From Bacillus vallismortis (lineage in GTDB: Bacteria; Bacillota; Bacilli; Bacillales; Bacillaceae): a stretch of 64,000 nt of DNA. Below, piece after piece: positions 42,593 through 52,269 of the stretch (position 1 is the first letter of the stretch; every line of letters begins with the position of its first letter). The stretch is from assembly GCF_004116955.1 (NCBI RefSeq), contig NZ_CP026362.1, positions 1,900,501 to 1,964,500 of the forward strand. The letters run 5' to 3'. The translations under genes were made by a program, and so were the position numbers. Under the pieces are notes generated by a model. The model saw only the letters and a list, made by a program, of their open reading frames with translations. It ran no database searches and had not been told where the DNA came from.

Positions 42593-43804
42593 TTACAGAT
42601 AAACAGTTTTTTTGAGCTGCTTTTTCTTCATTCCCTTTGATGCCACAGGCTCTTTCTTTCTCTTATTCTCTGAATATTTGATATACATGCTGATGTTGGC
42701 TAATATCCCCATACTTGCCAGCAGCAGCACTAAAGAAGACCCTCCGTAGCTGATAAACGGCAGCGTAACTCCTGTAATGGGAATTAATCCGCTGACACCG
42801 CCAAGGTTAATAAACGATTGGATGGCGATCATGCTTGAAATACCGATTGCTAGAAGACTTCCAAACGGGTCCTCGCATTTTCTGGCTATATAAAAACCTT
42901 TTATGACGATAAACCCCAACAGAATAATCACAAACAATACCCCAAAAATACCAAGTTCTTCGGCAATGACAGCCATGATAAAGTCAGTATGCGACTCAGG
43001 AAGATACCCGTATTTTTGAATGCTTTCACCAAGTCCCATACCGAAAATACCACCTGATCCGATTGCATAATAAGAATTAATCACTTGCAGACCTGATGAG
43101 TCCGCATATTTAAACGGATCTTCCAGGCTCTCAAAACGATCTAAACGCTTTTCTGTCAGGATCTTGTCCTTATTTAGATAAATAATCGGGCTGACCAGGA
43201 GCAAAACAATCCCACCCAGCAAAACAAGCCTTGCCAGAGTCTTTCCGCTGAAACCGGAACACAAAATCATGCATGCCGCAATTAATCCGATAATCGCCGC
43301 TGTACCTAAGTCAGGCTGCATCGCGATCAATCCGCATAGAATGATTGTCATCACGACCGGAGGCGCAACCCCAGTTAACAAATGATCAATATAGCTTTGT
43401 TTTTTGGCGTAAACAGCCGCAAGGTATAGTATGACCACTAGCTTGACAAATTCGCCCGGCTGCAAACTCAACCCGCCAATTTTAAACCAGCTTTGCGCGT
43501 TTCCTGCAACATGCCCGAATACGAACAGCGAGATGAGCGCAAAAACAGAAACAAGCAGCATTCCTTTCTGAAACTTTTGGTGAGCCAATGCCTTGTAAGG
43601 AAACAAAGCCATGAATATAAAAAGTGCGCCACCCGCAATTAAAGCAAACAGCTGCCGCATGAAGAAAAAATTACTGCTTACTCCATACCGAGAAACAGCC
43701 GTAATCATGCTAGAACTGTATACCATCACTAAACCGAATCCGCATAGTAAAACAATCGCGAATATCAGTGAGTAATCATAAGATTTGAGCATTTTTTTTA
43801 ACAT
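42593..43804 (-). CDS. ftsW: SEDS septal peptidoglycan glycosyltransferase FtsW
   Basis: 403 residues from the ATG at 43804. SEDS signatures: SLQPGEFVKLVVILYLAAVY, MQPDLGTAA and TLPFISYGGSS. Basic C-terminal tail (KKKQLKKTVYL). Works with PBP2B (pbpB in this window). It lies far from the dcw cluster, as in B. subtilis, where it is ylaO. Paralogue of SpoVE. Confidence 0.95.
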   Translation of the reverse strand: MLKKMLKSYDYSLIFAIVLLCGFGLVMVYSSSMITAVSRYGVSSNFFFMRQLFALIAGGALFIFMALFPYKALAHQKFQKGMLLVSVFALISLFVFGHVAGNAQSWFKIGGLSLQPGEFVKLVVILYLAAVYAKKQSYIDHLLTGVAPPVVMTIILCGLIAMQPDLGTAAIIGLIAACMILCSGFSGKTLARLVLLGGIVLLLVSPIIYLNKDKILTEKRLDRFESLEDPFKYADSSGLQVINSYYAIGSGGIFGMGLGESIQKYGYLPESHTDFIMAVIAEELGIFGVLFVIILLGFIVIKGFYIARKCEDPFGSLLAIGISSMIAIQSFINLGGVSGLIPITGVTLPFISYGGSSLVLLLASMGILANISMYIKYSENKRKKEPVASKGMKKKQLKKTVYL

Positions 43805-43967
43805 AACATCCTCTTCCCTGCTTCCAACTTCCATTATCTATGGTTTTTATGTATTTATCTTTTTTATTTTACTACAATTTATCAAACGAGATGAAGAATC
43901 TCTATACGATTCGGAAGAAATGTGTAAAAAGGCCTTCTCCAAGAAAATGAGTGATAATAAGCGGTTA

Positions 43968-44001
43968 TAAAAAAACCCAAACCGTTAATAAGTTTGAGTT
44001 T
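43968..44001 (-). terminator. Terminator of ylaN
   Basis: Ten-base stem (43992-44001 with 43973-43982, one G-U pair) and 9-base loop, followed by T7 on the minus strand. Confidence 0.85.
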
Positions 44002-44007
44002 TATCAT

Positions 44008-44289
44008 TTATTTACCTGTAAACGCGTCATGCAATGCAGACAATTCGCGCTCCAATGTGTATAAAAGGTCTTTACCGTCTTTTTCATCAACCAATCCCAG
44101 GCGGACAGCAAAATCGATTTCCCTCGAAAGCCCGAACATTTGAGTATCTAATACCTCTTCATATAAAGGACATTGAGGCATCGTTAAGTTATCCATTTGT
44201 ACTCGGATCAGCTTCAAAATCTTCTCAGCGTCAACTTTTAAGAGTTCAAAAGCTTTTTGCCGATGGTCAACTATCATCTCTGAAGCCAA
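44008..44289 (-). CDS. ylaN: Small helical protein YlaN
   Basis: 93 residues, all-helical, with the conserved core [30 protein letters not shown]. YlaN was reported as essential in standard medium in B. subtilis, and recent work links it to iron homeostasis through the Fur repressor. I recall this and cannot derive it from sequence. Single gene with its own terminator. Confidence 0.9.
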   Translation of the reverse strand: MASEMIVDHRQKAFELLKVDAEKILKLIRVQMDNLTMPQCPLYEEVLDTQMFGLSREIDFAVRLGLVDEKDGKDLLYTLERELSALHDAFTGK

Positions 44290-44386
44290 AAGTATCCCTC
44301 CGTTCCCCAGGCGAGTACCTAATTCTTCTATTTATCATAAAGGGTATCAGCAGAAAATGCAAGAGGATTTAAGCAGATGACATAAA

Positions 44387-45316
44387 TTAAAAAATACTCA
44401 GTCTGTACATTTCAGACATGATTTCCAAAAGCTTCACACCCGCAATGCTGTTCCCTTTTTCGTCCAACGCCGGGCCGAAAATACCAATCCCGAAATCGTA
44501 AGGTGAAATACCCATAATCCCGCCGGATACGCCGCTTTTTGCAGGAATTCCGACCTTAATTGCAAATTCCCCGCTAGCATTATACATTCCGCACGTGACC
44601 ATAAACGTTTTGCAAATTCTCGCAACATCTTTTGAGATAACCTGCTCTCCAGTCTCAGGATGTCTGCCGTTCAGCGCAAATACAGATCCGATTTTCGCCA
44701 AGTCCAAACTGTTCATTTCAATCGCACATTGCTTCGTATATAAATCCATTACCGCTTCTACATCATCTTCAAAAATACCGTACTGTTTCATATAATAACA
44801 CATTGCCCGATTAATCATCGACGTGCTGTATTCGGATTCAGCCACTTCCCGGCAGTATGTAATCTGTTGGTTGTTTGTCAGCCTTCTGATAAACGTAAGT
44901 AAATAATCAAGTCTCTCTTTTACGGTTTTCCCTTTTATCAAGCTGGTCACTACCAATGCCCCGGCATTGATCATAGGGTTTAACGGCTTGCTCGGATTCA
45001 CTGTTTCCAGCTTGATAATTGAATTAAACGGATCGCCGGTCGGCTCCTGTCCGACATAACTGAAAACCTTATCCTTGCCGTATTCCATTAACACCAAAGC
45101 AAGTGAGAGCACCTTCGATATACTTTGAAGCGTAAATGTTTTTTCCACGTCACCCGCTGACAGACAAGTATGATTGGAATAATAAATCGCCACTGACAGA
45201 TCGTGTTGATTAGCTTTTGCCAAGGCGGGAATATAACTTGCCACCTCTCCCTTGTCCGTCACTTTTTTTGCCTCTTTCACTAAGGTTTCAAGCTCATCAT
45301 TATGCCGGCATACCAT
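44387..45316 (-). CDS. glsA: Glutaminase (YlaM, GlsA2)
   Basis: 309 residues from the ATG at 45316, after GAGGGTG; the long in-frame upstream extension has no ribosome site. Serine-dependent glutaminase fold: S65-I-S-K68 catalytic motif, NPMINAGALV, and KSGVSGGIMGISP. Converts glutamine to glutamate and ammonia. Divergent from ylaL. Confidence 0.93.
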   Translation of the reverse strand: MVCRHNDELETLVKEAKKVTDKGEVASYIPALAKANQHDLSVAIYYSNHTCLSAGDVEKTFTLQSISKVLSLALVLMEYGKDKVFSYVGQEPTGDPFNSIIKLETVNPSKPLNPMINAGALVVTSLIKGKTVKERLDYLLTFIRRLTNNQQITYCREVAESEYSTSMINRAMCYYMKQYGIFEDDVEAVMDLYTKQCAIEMNSLDLAKIGSVFALNGRHPETGEQVISKDVARICKTFMVTCGMYNASGEFAIKVGIPAKSGVSGGIMGISPYDFGIGIFGPALDEKGNSIAGVKLLEIMSEMYRLSIF

Positions 45317-45418
45317 GCAATCACCCTCGCTCCCTGAGCATGTCAATACACATAATTTGTACACAAAGTGACAATTCATGCGAAAACTTTTATAATTTTG
45401 GGAGAAGGGGGTTATATC

Positions 45419-45904
45419 ATGAGTGTTATACAAGTAAAAGGCAATGTTACATATCCGATCACCATTGATCCGAGCGTGTGGATTTTTGATGATCGCAAAT
45501 TTTTGTTTGACAGCAAAGGGGACAGCCAAGACATACATTTACAATCAGCCGGGGATGAATCAGACCTTGATCCTGAACGCGTCATCAGAGAGGGCCGGAT
45601 TACGCCGCCTACATTGCAGACGGAAAAACAATACGAGAAGCAAAAACTAATGAACGGCAGTTTTGCCATGAAGCTTGGGACTGTGCTGAAAAATGCTGAG
45701 CCTCTCAGCTCCGCGACAGAATGCGTATTTGTCACAAGTTCTGGAAAGACCGCCGTCCCTCTGGAAACCGCACTGAACAGCATTGTCCATTTCAGTGAGG
45801 CAGGCAAGCCGATTCAAGAAGGCGGCCCAGTTCATATTTATTTTGAAGATCCAGTTGATCACGATCAGCCGATTACCGATATAAAAGAAATTGAAATCAT
45901 GTAA
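45419..45904 (+). CDS. ylaL: Conserved protein YlaL
   Basis: 161 residues from the ATG at 45419 (AGAAGGGGG upstream). No signal or membrane segment. Residues 6-40 ([20 protein letters not shown]) and the acidic end are conserved in bacilli; no catalytic motif recognised. It ends two bases before the convergent phoH2 stop, with no hairpin between them. Confidence 0.78.
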   Translation: MSVIQVKGNVTYPITIDPSVWIFDDRKFLFDSKGDSQDIHLQSAGDESDLDPERVIREGRITPPTLQTEKQYEKQKLMNGSFAMKLGTVLKNAEPLSSATECVFVTSSGKTAVPLETALNSIVHFSEAGKPIQEGGPVHIYFEDPVDHDQPITDIKEIEIM

Positions 45905-45906
45905 GC

Positions 45907-47235
45907 TTACAGCAAGTCAGCGGCAAGCTGGGCGAGACCTGATCTCTCGCCTTTCAACAGCTTCACGCTGCCTGAGATGGGTTGTCCTTTAAATCGTTCA
46001 ACTACGTAGGCTAAACCATTGTTCAGACTGTCTAAATATGGGTGATCAATTTGTTCTGGATCGCCCATTAAGACAATTTTGCTCCCCTCACCGACTCTCG
46101 TCAGCAGCGTTTTTACCTCATGCCTGGTCAAATTTTGCGCCTCATCAATAATAATAAATTGGTCCGGAATGCTTCTCCCTCTGATATAAGTCAGCGCCTC
46201 CACCTGTATTGAGCCAATACCCGCCAAAATAGCCTCGAGCTCCCCCGGTTTTTTCGCATTAAACAGAAACTCCAAGTTGTCAAAAATCGGCTGCATCCAA
46301 GGCTTTAGCTTTTCCTCTTTTTCGCCGGGCAAGTAGCCAATATCCTTGCCAACAGGAACAATCGGCCTCGCGACGACCAGCTTTTTATATATTCCCAAGT
46401 CTTCTGTCTGTAACAGTCCCGCAGCCAATGCTAAAAGTGTTTTGCCGGTGCCTGCTTTTCCGATTAAGGTGACAAGCGGAATATCTTCACGCAGCAAAAG
46501 CTCTAGTGCCATTGTCTGCTGTACATTTTTCGGCCTGATTCCCCATACATGTTCATCATCAAAAACAAGCCTTTTTAAGACCGTCCCTGTTTTATCCGCC
46601 ATCCCTACAGCTGAAGAAGATCCTCCCAGCTCATCTTTCATTAATGCGAATTGATTCGGGTAAAATGTGTGCTGTTTCATTTCGTTTACTGAAATTTGAT
46701 TTTTCCCATAAAAAGAGCTGAACAGCTGCTGGCTAATATATAAATCCTTGTAGCCACTGTACATTTCGTCATTGTCCACAACCCTGTCATTTAAGAAATC
46801 TTCAGCATGCAGCCCGATTGCGTCCGCTTTCACTCTGACCAATACATCCTTGCTGACGAGGATAACCGGCCTTCCAGCTTCTTTCGTCTCTTCCTCGAGG
46901 CTTAAGTTTTTCGCTACAGCCAATATACGATTATCATTCGTTTTTTCAATAAAGATTTCTTGCAGCTGGTGAAACGAACGATGATTCAGTTCAATTCTCA
47001 GTGTGCCGCCGGTGTCGAGCGGAACGTGCTCATGCAGCCTTCCCTTTTGCCTTAAAGCATCGATCAGCTTAGATACGTGCCTTGCATTCCTCCCAACTTC
47101 GTCCATATACCGTTTTTTTGAATCAACCTCTTCTAACACAACAGCAGGGATGACAACCTCATTTTCTTCAAAAGAAAATATCGCGTTAGGATCCTGTAAT
47201 AACACATTCGTATCTAACACATAAATTTTACTCAA
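45907..47235 (-). CDS. phoH2: PIN-PhoH ATPase (YlaK, PhoH2)
   Basis: 442 residues: N-terminal PIN ribonuclease domain (about 1-155, acidic residues in VLDTNVLLQD and EEVD) fused to a PhoH ATPase domain (about 230-440). Walker A GKAGTGKT at 259-266, Walker B IIDEAQNLTRHE. PhoH2 proteins of other bacteria act as RNA helicase/ribonucleases; the role here is by family. Confidence 0.92.
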   Translation of the reverse strand: MSKIYVLDTNVLLQDPNAIFSFEENEVVIPAVVLEEVDSKKRYMDEVGRNARHVSKLIDALRQKGRLHEHVPLDTGGTLRIELNHRSFHQLQEIFIEKTNDNRILAVAKNLSLEEETKEAGRPVILVSKDVLVRVKADAIGLHAEDFLNDRVVDNDEMYSGYKDLYISQQLFSSFYGKNQISVNEMKQHTFYPNQFALMKDELGGSSSAVGMADKTGTVLKRLVFDDEHVWGIRPKNVQQTMALELLLREDIPLVTLIGKAGTGKTLLALAAGLLQTEDLGIYKKLVVARPIVPVGKDIGYLPGEKEEKLKPWMQPIFDNLEFLFNAKKPGELEAILAGIGSIQVEALTYIRGRSIPDQFIIIDEAQNLTRHEVKTLLTRVGEGSKIVLMGDPEQIDHPYLDSLNNGLAYVVERFKGQPISGSVKLLKGERSGLAQLAADLL

Positions 47236-47389
47236 GTCTCAGCCTCCTGATATAAGGGTCAAAGTTCTTCCTGCTTCTCTTACGATGAAAAAGGTGATTG
47301 CCTGCTAAAATATATGTTTTTGTGAATAAAGATAGAAGGTTAATTCAACAATAAAATTAATGAATGCATTTCAAGGAGGGAACCCGCAA

Positions 47390-48007
47390 GTGCGAATTCT
47401 TTTCATTATGATACAGCTGACGCTTATCCTGTCCGCATGTGCCTATCAACAAGGAAACCAGGATCAAAATGTTGAAAAAGAATCAACAAGGCAGCAGGAA
47501 ACCAAACCGATTCACGTAAAGGACACAACTCAGGAGACAAAAGACAATGGGACAAGAACGGACATTGCCAAGCATCTTGTCAGCGTTGCTGAAAAAATCC
47601 CCGATGTTAAGGATGCAACAGCCGTTGTGCTGGGGGGCTATGCCGTTGTAGGCATTGATGTCGATGATAATTTGGACAGAAGCAAAGTGGAAACCATTAA
47701 ATACTCTGTGGCACAAGCTCTAAAAAATGATCGACATGGTGCCAACGCAGTGGTTATTGCTGACCCGGATACGGTCAGCCGCCTAAATGAAATGAGCAGA
47801 GAAATCAGTGAAGGCCGGCCGGTGACAGGCATATTAGATGAATTGGCTGCAATAGTCGGCCGAGTGCTTCCGGAAGTGCCAAACGATGTGATTGACGATG
47901 AAGATGAGCCGCAAACAAAGCAGCAAAATGACCAATTAAACAGAAAGCAGCAGCAGGAATTGGAACAGGAGCAAAATGATCAATCTGATCACCATATGAA
48001 AAAATAA
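47390..48007 (+). CDS. ylaJ: YhcN/YlaJ-family sporulation lipoprotein YlaJ
   Basis: 205 residues from the GTG at 47390, with AAGGAGGG upstream. The lipobox LILSAC puts the lipidated cysteine at residue 17. The YhcN/YlaJ domain spans about 65-165 (KIPDVKDATAVVLGGYAVVGIDVD), then a very polar Q/N/E-rich tail. Such lipoproteins belong to the forespore inner membrane set. TGAATA at about 47321-47326 resembles a SigG -35, but its -10 is poor. Confidence 0.85.
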   Translation: MRILFIMIQLTLILSACAYQQGNQDQNVEKESTRQQETKPIHVKDTTQETKDNGTRTDIAKHLVSVAEKIPDVKDATAVVLGGYAVVGIDVDDNLDRSKVETIKYSVAQALKNDRHGANAVVIADPDTVSRLNEMSREISEGRPVTGILDELAAIVGRVLPEVPNDVIDDEDEPQTKQQNDQLNRKQQQELEQEQNDQSDHHMKK

Positions 48008-48018
48008 TGATGATGATT

Positions 48019-48049
48019 AAGCTATAGCCTTGTGCTTTAGCTTTTTCTT
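48019..48049 (+). terminator. Terminator of ylaJ
   Basis: Stem AAGCTA-T-AGC with GCT-T-TAGCTT around CTTGT, followed by TTTTCTT. Confidence 0.7.
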
Positions 48050-48051
48050 AT

Positions 48052-48080
48052 TTTGGACAGTTTCTGATCCATGCTATAAT
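48052..48080 (+). promoter_or_regulatory. SigA-type promoter of ylaI
   Basis: TATAAT at 48075-48080 with TTTGGA 17 bases (or TTGGAC 16 bases) upstream. The start codon is 26 bases after the -10. Confidence 0.6.
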
Positions 48081-48105
48081 ACATGTTAGTGAAAGAGGTG
48101 ATATG

Positions 48106-48312
48106 ATGAGGGTCAAATGTTCTATTTGCGATAAAATTGAAACAATTGATGATGATACCCTGATCGCGAAACGGCTTCGAAACCGCCCAATCCATACATA
48201 TATGTGCCAGGAATGCCACGATCGGATTAGCCAAAAAACAGAAGAACGGCTGAAAACGGGAAAATTCACTTTTCATCCAGGACAGCAGAAGAAAGAAAAA
48301 ATCAAAAAATAA
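48106..48312 (+). CDS. ylaI: Zinc-ribbon protein YlaI (DUF2197)
   Basis: 68 residues from the second of two adjacent ATG codons; AGAGGTG is 5 bases before it. Two CxxC pairs (CSIC near residue 5, CQEC near 34) form a likely zinc ribbon. Basic C terminus. Function unknown. Its terminator hairpin is the site where the IS1182 element inserted. Confidence 0.85.
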   Translation: MRVKCSICDKIETIDDDTLIAKRLRNRPIHTYMCQECHDRISQKTEERLKTGKFTFHPGQQKKEKIKK

Positions 48313-48342
48313 AGCGGCAGCTTTACCATACAGAACAAAAAA

Positions 48343-48364
48343 GACTCAGCTTCTCAGCTGAGTC
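48343..48364. repeat. Left copy of 22-base target duplication (terminator hairpin)
   Basis: GACTCAGC, six bases, GCTGAGTC. Identical to 49920-49941. In the plus direction it has lost its T-run to the insertion. In the minus direction it is followed by TTTTTTG, so it now ends the transposase transcript. Confidence 0.9.
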
Positions 48365-48404
48365 AGCTTGTAGAGAAAACGACGTTTTTTCTACAAGCTT
48401 TTTT
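48365..48404 (+). terminator. IS1182 left-end hairpin, inward-facing terminator
   Basis: 15-base stem (48365-48379 with 48385-48399, one G-U pair), 5-base loop, then T5-G-T5 on the plus strand. It can stop transcripts coming from ylaI before they run antisense into the transposase gene. Confidence 0.75.
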
Positions 48405-48467
48405 GTTTTTTGCTGTTTCCTTAGTTATTCAGCGGATTTCAAAAACTCAAAAAGAGCTCCCACATAC

Positions 48468-49820
48468 CTAGCCCTGCTTGGCTAGGTATGTGGCAATCTT
48501 CTTCATGTTCTGGCATGCGGCTGTGAGGAGAACTTGTTCACTCACATTCCGTTTTCCCCTCAACCTGCAATAGCGAAGCCCATGCAGCTGTTTTGAATCT
48601 GCAAAGCTTCGCTCTATTTTTTCTTTTCTTTTTTTATAGAGGGTTTTTCCTGAAACAGATAAACGATTTTGTCTGACCTTTTCTTTATGGTCCTCCCATA
48701 CATGCCGGGTGATGATCTTCTGGCGGTTCTTTGATCTTGTGCATTGCGCAAGCAATGGGCATGCGGAACAGGTTTCAGGATTTGATTTATATGACCTGTA
48801 GCCTTTTCGGTCAGTTGTTGAGTATGTAAGTACCTGCTGGTTCGGGCAAATGTAACTGTCTTGTTCACTGTCATAATGAAACTTCCATTTTGGAAACAAG
48901 CCTCTAGTAGGGTGATATCGTCTATGGGCAATAACGCCAAAAATATGGCGGTCGGCTAACCCTTTACAGATCGGAGTCGTTAAATAACCAGAATCAAGAG
49001 CGACGGCTTCTACTTCAAAATGAAATCGTGCAATTTGGTGATCTAATCGGTCAAGATAAGGCACAGAATCATGGACATTTCCAGGCGTAACATAGGCGTC
49101 GGTGATAATGTTATGTTTCATATCCGTTGTTCGGTGATCTAAGTAAAAGAAACCCTCCGGTTTGTTTTCACGATACATATATCCACTTTCCGGATCAGTG
49201 GTACTGTGGCGGATCTCTTTTTCAGCTTTCACCTCCTCTTTGGCCGGTAATGGCTTTTTTCCGTGCTCCTCCCGATCTTCTTGAATGGCTTCATTTAAAT
49301 CTTTGATATAGTTTTGTGTATCCTGTTCAATCGTTTTTCTTGTGTATTTGTGCTTGTTGGCATTGGCTTTCAGATGAGTTGAATCGGTGAATAGGACACG
49401 TCCACCCACCATGTCATGATTGATGGCCTGAAGAACGATCTCATCAAAAATGTCTTGGAAAATCGTTGTATCTTTAAAGCGTGTGCGTCTGTTCCAGCTG
49501 ATGGTGGAGTGGTGCGGAACTGGGTCATTGATATTCAGGCCCAAAAACCATCTGTACGCCATATTGTAGTAAATTTCTTTTTCAAGCTGTCTTTCTGAAC
49601 GGATACCGTAGAGGTAGCCGATAAACATCATTTTGAATAAAATCAGCGGGTCGAGTGAGGGGCGGCCTTTGTTTTCGCTGTAGTAAGGCTTAACCTTTTC
49701 AATGATAAAAGAGAAGTCTATGTGTTTATCAATTTTTCGAAGCAAATGATCCTCTTCGACGAGTTGGTCAAGCAGAACAAATTCGGCTGCGTTTTGAGAA
49801 GAATTTCTTGTGTAGAACAT
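48468..49820 (-). CDS. IS1182-family transposase
   Basis: 450 residues, full length, no frameshift. DUF772-type N-terminal region (KPYYSENKGRPSLDPLILFK), then a DDE domain with aspartates in LFTDSTHLKANA and AVALDSGYLT and the glutamate in KIERSFADSKQLHG. A cysteine cluster (CSACPLLAQC) lies between. The gene fills nearly the whole element and is antisense to ylaI and ylaJ. Confidence 0.93.
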   Translation of the reverse strand: MFYTRNSSQNAAEFVLLDQLVEEDHLLRKIDKHIDFSFIIEKVKPYYSENKGRPSLDPLILFKMMFIGYLYGIRSERQLEKEIYYNMAYRWFLGLNINDPVPHHSTISWNRRTRFKDTTIFQDIFDEIVLQAINHDMVGGRVLFTDSTHLKANANKHKYTRKTIEQDTQNYIKDLNEAIQEDREEHGKKPLPAKEEVKAEKEIRHSTTDPESGYMYRENKPEGFFYLDHRTTDMKHNIITDAYVTPGNVHDSVPYLDRLDHQIARFHFEVEAVALDSGYLTTPICKGLADRHIFGVIAHRRYHPTRGLFPKWKFHYDSEQDSYICPNQQVLTYSTTDRKGYRSYKSNPETCSACPLLAQCTRSKNRQKIITRHVWEDHKEKVRQNRLSVSGKTLYKKRKEKIERSFADSKQLHGLRYCRLRGKRNVSEQVLLTAACQNMKKIATYLAKQG

Positions 49821-49881
49821 GAGAAAGACACCGTCCTTTTTAGTCTTTCTTTTATTTTATTACAGAAGAATGGATATTTTA

Positions 49882-49919
49882 AGGAAAAATAAAGGCTGTC
49901 GAGATTTTCTCGACAGCCT
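49882..49919 (-). terminator. IS1182 right-end hairpin, inward-facing terminator
   Basis: Perfect 12-base stem (49908-49919 with 49893-49904), 3-base loop, then TTTATTTTT on the minus strand. It can stop transcripts coming from ylaH before they enter the transposase gene in the sense direction. Confidence 0.75.
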
Positions 49920-49941
49920 GACTCAGCTTCTCAGCTGAGTC
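49920..49941. repeat. Right copy of 22-base target duplication (terminator hairpin)
   Basis: Identical to 48343-48364. It keeps TTTTT on the plus side (49942-49946) but lost its minus-side T-run, so ylaH transcripts must rely on the IS end hairpin. Confidence 0.9.
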
Positions 49942-49944
49942 TTT

Positions 49945-50262
49945 TTATGATTTTGCAGACTGTCCCTTTTTCGACTGATATAGCCGAATTTTGTAAATGA
50001 TTAAAATCAGCGCAGCGACGACCAATCCCTCTGCCACGGGTAAAAACACACCTAAAAAGGTCAAAACTGTGCAGCCTAAAGCCAGAAAGACATACACCAC
50101 TGCTGATTTTAATACCGGAAGCCGTTTAGCAAATCCAAGCTTAAATACAATAACAGCCAACACAAAAATCGTCCCGTATAAAAGCCACATGCCTGCCGCA
50201 GGCTGCCGGTCTACTTGATATAGAGCAGCAAAGAACGACAGGCGTTCACTTACGTCATTCAA
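49945..50262 (-). CDS. ylaH: Small membrane protein YlaH
   Basis: 105 residues with three hydrophobic segments (about 25-43, 50-68, 72-90) and a basic tail. Function unknown. It lies 56 bases after bipA and is probably cotranscribed with it. Its 3' end abuts the IS target repeat. Confidence 0.85.
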
Positions 50263-50318
50263 AAAGATTCCCTCCCCTGTAAACGTACGGGTTCTATCTT
50301 TTCAAATTCTGCAAGAGA

Positions 50319-52157
50319 TTAAGACAATCCTGCTGTTTTTTTCTTTTTAGCCGCTTTTTCACGTTCGTTTTTATTGAGGATTTTCTTTCTTAAACGGATG
50401 GATTCAGGCGTTACTTCACAGTATTCATCTTCGTTTAAGTACTCTAGAGATTCCTCAAGAGACATGATGCGCGCTTTTTTAATTGTTGTTGTCTGATCCT
50501 TTGTCGCGGAGCGGACGTTCGTCTGCTGTTTCATTTTGCTGACGTTAACAACAAGATCGTTGTCACGGTTATGCTCTCCAACAATCATTCCTTCGTATAC
50601 TTCAGTACCCGGTTCAACGAAGATGACACCGCGGTCTTCAATCCCTTGAATACCATAAGATGTCGCTTTTCCGTTTTCCATTGATACAAGCACACCTTGA
50701 CGGCGGCCGCCGACTTGGCCCGCCTGCATCGGCTGGTAGCTGTCAAACGTATGGTTGAGAATACCAAAGCCGCGTGTTAATGATAAGAACTCTGTGGAGT
50801 ATCCGATCAGTCCGCGGGAAGGAACTGTAAAGATAAGACGGACTTGGCCGTTACCATTGTTGATCATGTCAATCATTTCGCCTTTGCGGGCACCCATTGA
50901 CTCCATGACAGAGCCTGTATGCTCTTCAGGAACATCAATTTGCACACGCTCAACAGGCTCACAGCGTACGCCGTCGATTTCTTTGATGATAACTTCAGGT
51001 TTTGAAACTTGAAGCTCATAACCTTCACGGCGCATATTTTCAATTAAAATTGACAAGTGAAGCTCACCGCGCCCGGAAACAACCCAAGCATCTGGAGAAG
51101 CTGTCGGCTCAACACGCAAACTCACATCCGTCTGAAGCTGTGAATGAAGACGTTCTTCAATTTTGCGGGCTGTTACATATTTACCTTCACGGCCTGCGAA
51201 CGGGCTGTTATTCACGACAAATGTCATTTGAAGTGTCGGTTCATCAATGCGAAGCACTGGAAGCGGATCTTGATGGTCTACAGGGCAGACCGTTTCACCT
51301 ACGTTAATATCTTCCATACCGGAAACCGCAACGAGGTCTCCCGCTTTTGCTTCTTCAATTTCCACCCGCTTTAAGCCTTGAAAACCGAAAATCTTTGTTA
51401 CACGGAATGATTTAGCCGTTCCGTCAAGCTTCATAAGAGAAACCTGCTGACCGACTTTCATCGTACCGCGGAATACGCGTCCGATTCCGATACGGCCTAC
51501 ATAGTCGTTGTAGTCAAGAAGGGCAACTTGGAATTGAAGCGGCTCCTCTGCATTTTCAACAGGTGCCGGAACATGCTTAATAATGGTTTCATATAAAGAT
51601 TCCATGTTTTCATCCTGCTGTTTCGGATCAAGACTCGCTGTACCATTAATTGCTGAAGCATATACCACTGGGAATTCAAGCTGCTCTTCATTGGCATCAA
51701 GCTCAATGAACAAATCAAGAACCTCATCGATCACTTCCTCAGGACGAGCAAAGTCACGGTCAATTTTGTTGACAACAACAACCGGGTTCAGGTTTTGCTC
51801 AAGGGCTTTTTTCAGAACAAAACGAGTTTGAGGCATACAGCCTTCATATGCGTCAACGACAAGAAGTACGCCGTCAACCATTTTCATAATCCGTTCTACC
51901 TCTCCCCCAAAGTCTGCGTGTCCAGGGGTATCCAAAATATTGATGCGTGTATCTTTATAGTTAATCGCCGTATTTTTCGCCAAAATTGTAATGCCGCGTT
52001 CGCGTTCAAGATCATTAGAGTCCATTGCGCGTTCAGCAACCTGTTCGTTGGCACGGAACGTACCAGCTTGATGTAAAAGCTGATCGACTAGAGTCGTTTT
52101 TCCATGGTCAACGTGGGCAATAATCGCGATGTTGCGAAGATCGTTTCGAAGTTTCAC
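50319..52157 (-). CDS. bipA: Ribosome-associated GTPase BipA (TypA)
   Basis: 612 residues, translational GTPase related to EF-G. G1 AHVDHGKT at 14-21, [10 protein letters not shown] (switch I), DTPGHADF (G3) and [10 protein letters not shown] (G4), then beta-barrel, two alpha/beta domains and the BipA-specific C-terminal domain ([14 protein letters not shown]). Helps 50S assembly and growth at low temperature. Known as YlaG in B. subtilis. Confidence 0.96.
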   Translation of the reverse strand: MKLRNDLRNIAIIAHVDHGKTTLVDQLLHQAGTFRANEQVAERAMDSNDLERERGITILAKNTAINYKDTRINILDTPGHADFGGEVERIMKMVDGVLLVVDAYEGCMPQTRFVLKKALEQNLNPVVVVNKIDRDFARPEEVIDEVLDLFIELDANEEQLEFPVVYASAINGTASLDPKQQDENMESLYETIIKHVPAPVENAEEPLQFQVALLDYNDYVGRIGIGRVFRGTMKVGQQVSLMKLDGTAKSFRVTKIFGFQGLKRVEIEEAKAGDLVAVSGMEDINVGETVCPVDHQDPLPVLRIDEPTLQMTFVVNNSPFAGREGKYVTARKIEERLHSQLQTDVSLRVEPTASPDAWVVSGRGELHLSILIENMRREGYELQVSKPEVIIKEIDGVRCEPVERVQIDVPEEHTGSVMESMGARKGEMIDMINNGNGQVRLIFTVPSRGLIGYSTEFLSLTRGFGILNHTFDSYQPMQAGQVGGRRQGVLVSMENGKATSYGIQGIEDRGVIFVEPGTEVYEGMIVGEHNRDNDLVVNVSKMKQQTNVRSATKDQTTTIKKARIMSLEESLEYLNEDEYCEVTPESIRLRKKILNKNEREKAAKKKKTAGLS

Positions 52158-52269
52158 TTTTTCATCTCCTAAAAAAATTAGATAACTTTCATATTATACC
52201 ACACTTCCTCTTTAAAAGCGTCACGTTTTTCAGTAAACTTACTATAAGACGTAAAAGGGGATGGAAAAT

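Larger units (their letters stand above)
48365..49919 (-). mobile_element. IS1182-family insertion sequence, apparently intact (1555 bp)
   Basis: One transposase gene between imperfect terminal inverted repeats. From outside in, the left end reads AGCTTGTAGAGAAAA and the right end, complemented, AGGCTGTCGAGAAAA (12 of 15 alike). It is flanked by a perfect 22-base direct repeat that is itself the ylaI/ylaH terminator hairpin. Without the element the site would read A6-hairpin-T5, a normal bidirectional terminator. Confidence 0.9.

Noticed and set aside
48614..48940. 108-codon frame inside the IS1182 element
   Set aside because: Out-of-frame shadow of the transposase gene with no start signal; no evidence for a second IS protein.
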